This document shows, in pieces, positions 62,823 to 64,000 of a stretch of DNA of 64,000 bases (position 1 is its first letter; every line of letters starts with the position of its first letter). Under the pieces are notes generated by a model, which was not told the origin of the DNA, made no database searches, and saw only the letters and a program-made list of their open reading frames with translations. Origin of the DNA: CAYUMU01 sp964445985 (GTDB lineage Bacteria; Planctomycetota; Planctomycetia; Pirellulales; S012-138); contig CAYUMU010000024.1 of assembly GCA_964445985.1 (NCBI GenBank), positions 1-64,000 of the forward strand. The letters run 5' to 3'. A program made the position numbers and the translations under genes.

Positions 62823-63842
62823 ATGCACTCACGTTTCTCAATGCGCAAGAAGGCGTTTACCCTGGTCGAGTTGCTGGTGGTGATTGCCATTATCGGAATC
62901 CTGATCGCCATGCTCCTGCCAGCCATTCAGGCGGCGCGGGAAGCTGCCCGGCGGGCGAATTGCGCGAGCAATCTCAAGCAGTTGGGGAATGGCGTGTTGC
63001 TGTATGCTGATCGCAACGGCGAGCAGGTGCCACCCTCGGCCTGGTCCGGCTTCAGTTGGATGGCCTTGATGTTCCCCGTGATGGAACAGGAGCCCGTGTG
63101 GTCGAACTACCGGCTCATGCGGACGGATACGACCGGTGCGAGCAATCCGAGCTACGGCACTACGCAAGGATTGGGCACGAACGGCCTGTCGAATTCAGCA
63201 AACACGCAAGCCTTTCGCGGCCCATCCTACCTTTGCCCCACCCGCGGGTTCCGCCAGTCGGGGTGGGGCACGGCACAGGCCGTGGATTATGTGTGCGTAG
63301 GAATTACGTACCGGCCCAGCTCCGACTATCCCTCGGTCGCTCCATACAAGGATCAACAGATCGCTAATACGGCTACGCAGCCGTGGCAAGCCGGACCCAT
63401 TGTGGGACCCAGTTCGACCCAATACGTGACCCTGGCAAGTGGCGACCGTACGCCCATTATCCGCTCCAAGGTGACCATTGGCGGTATAACCGATGGTATG
63501 GCCTATACCGCCTTCGCAGGCGAAAAGCATGTGACGCCCACCCGGATCGGCACGGCGGGACCCGACTATCCGCACGCCATCGCCTATGCCGAAAATAGCT
63601 ATGTCTCCGGCAAGATCATCGGTTTGGGTTTGGCGCCTCGGGCGGATACGCCGGCCCAAAACACGGGGGACTGGGCCTCCCCATGGGCTGACTCCGTGTT
63701 TATGTTTGGCAGTTGGCACCCCGGCGTATCGCAGTTTGTGTTTGGCGACACCCGCGTGCAGGCGGTGAAGACCTATGCGACAGCGACGGCGCTGCAAGCG
63801 ATGGGGGGCCGTGGTGACGGCACCCCGTACGATCTGCCGTAA
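62823..63842 (+). CDS. DUF1559 pseudopilin-type protein with prepilin cleavage site
   Basis: 339 aa from ATG 62823, ribosome site GGGAGG 6 nt upstream. A basic leader and class III signal RKKAFTLVELLVVIAIIGIL, with cleavage before the Phe and methylation expected, then IQAAREAARRANCASNLKQLG, the start of DUF1559. GITDGMAYTAFAGEKH and the C-terminal SWHPGVSQFVFGDTRVQAV are the other family blocks. Planctomycetes have dozens of such proteins, handled by type II secretion/pilus machinery; the individual roles are unknown. A terminator follows at 63903. Confidence 0.93.
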   Translation: MHSRFSMRKKAFTLVELLVVIAIIGILIAMLLPAIQAAREAARRANCASNLKQLGNGVLLYADRNGEQVPPSAWSGFSWMALMFPVMEQEPVWSNYRLMRTDTTGASNPSYGTTQGLGTNGLSNSANTQAFRGPSYLCPTRGFRQSGWGTAQAVDYVCVGITYRPSSDYPSVAPYKDQQIANTATQPWQAGPIVGPSSTQYVTLASGDRTPIIRSKVTIGGITDGMAYTAFAGEKHVTPTRIGTAGPDYPHAIAYAENSYVSGKIIGLGLAPRADTPAQNTGDWASPWADSVFMFGSWHPGVSQFVFGDTRVQAVKTYATATALQAMGGRGDGTPYDLP

Positions 63843-63902
63843 GCCGGAGATCGAGTGATCCGCTTGCGATTCTTGCCAAAGAATGTTGACACAAATCCTG
63901 GG

Positions 63903-63935
63903 AGGCGGCGAAGCGAACCACTTCGCCGCCTTTTT
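63903..63935 (+). terminator. Rho-independent terminator after the DUF1559 gene
   Basis: A perfect 11-bp stem 'aggcggcgaag'/'cttcgccgcct' (63903-63913 with 63921-63931), loop of 7, then a T5 run (63931-63935), 60 nt after the stop. Confidence 0.92.
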
Positions 63936-64000
63936 AATGTTTGCCAGGCATGTCTGCCAACCTGAGGGTGCAAGTCGCTTATCCAACTTGATGGAGGTGA
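63936..64000. other. Window end, no gene seen
   Basis: 65 bases after the terminator; the final 'tggaggtga' could be a ribosome site for a gene beyond the window. Confidence 0.3.

Overview
This 64 kb window is a chromosomal segment of a planctomycete, most likely of the Pirellula/Blastopirellula type. The evidence is the mix of families: a TIGR03067 protein, a DUF1559 pseudopilin, a formylglycine-type sulfatase, a formaldehyde-activating enzyme, zinc-ribbon/VWA and NPYQSP-type membrane proteins. The coding DNA is also GC-rich. The assignment is inferred from family content; no 16S rRNA is present.

Layout. Positions 1-524 hold the 3' end of a 23S rRNA, a 5S rRNA and a strong terminator. Then come mfd (minus), a zinc-ribbon/VWA membrane protein, a Tat-exported protein, a tandem ClpP-like/NfeD membrane protein (minus), and a circularly permuted ATP-grasp/alpha-E pair. 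At 16-18.5 kb lies a mosaic accessory patch: an IS4-type transposase remnant, a 10-N assembly gap inside a palindromic repeat, and three small minus-strand genes separated by attC-like sites, which I read as a gene-cassette array without an integrase. From 18.7 to 29.5 kb is an assimilation block: cysI (minus), then divergently a LysR regulator, gltB, a Uma2-type nuclease gene and gltD. From 29.6 to 34.7 kb (minus) are two multi-pass glycosyltransferases and a broken transposase. From 34.9 to 41.1 kb are a TIGR03067 protein, parDE, a sulfatase, hicBA and a large beta-barrel/beta-helix surface protein. From 41.5 to 52.9 kb (minus) are a MATE transporter, hemA with a CcsA/HemX-like gene and a sigma-54 activator, a HEAT/receiver-like exported protein, argH, rtcB and fae. 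From 53.5 to 57 kb (plus) an esterase, an ankyrin protein and an acyl-CoA synthetase form an operon. The rest holds a frameshifted gene, small exported proteins, an SGNH-like hydrolase, a TolB-like propeller protein and a DUF1559 pseudopilin.

How parts work together. cysI, gltB and gltD supply reduced sulfur and glutamate, with the LysR protein the likely local regulator. The hemA group makes 5-aminolevulinate precursor for tetrapyrroles; siroheme for CysI would draw on the same pool. fae captures formaldehyde on a pterin, as expected of planctomycete C1 metabolism. Two toxin-antitoxin pairs flank the sulfatase.

The most unusual material is between the genes: at least five families of short dispersed palindromes, several with terminal inverted repeats, and the cassette array. 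No tRNA, CRISPR array or phage module was seen.
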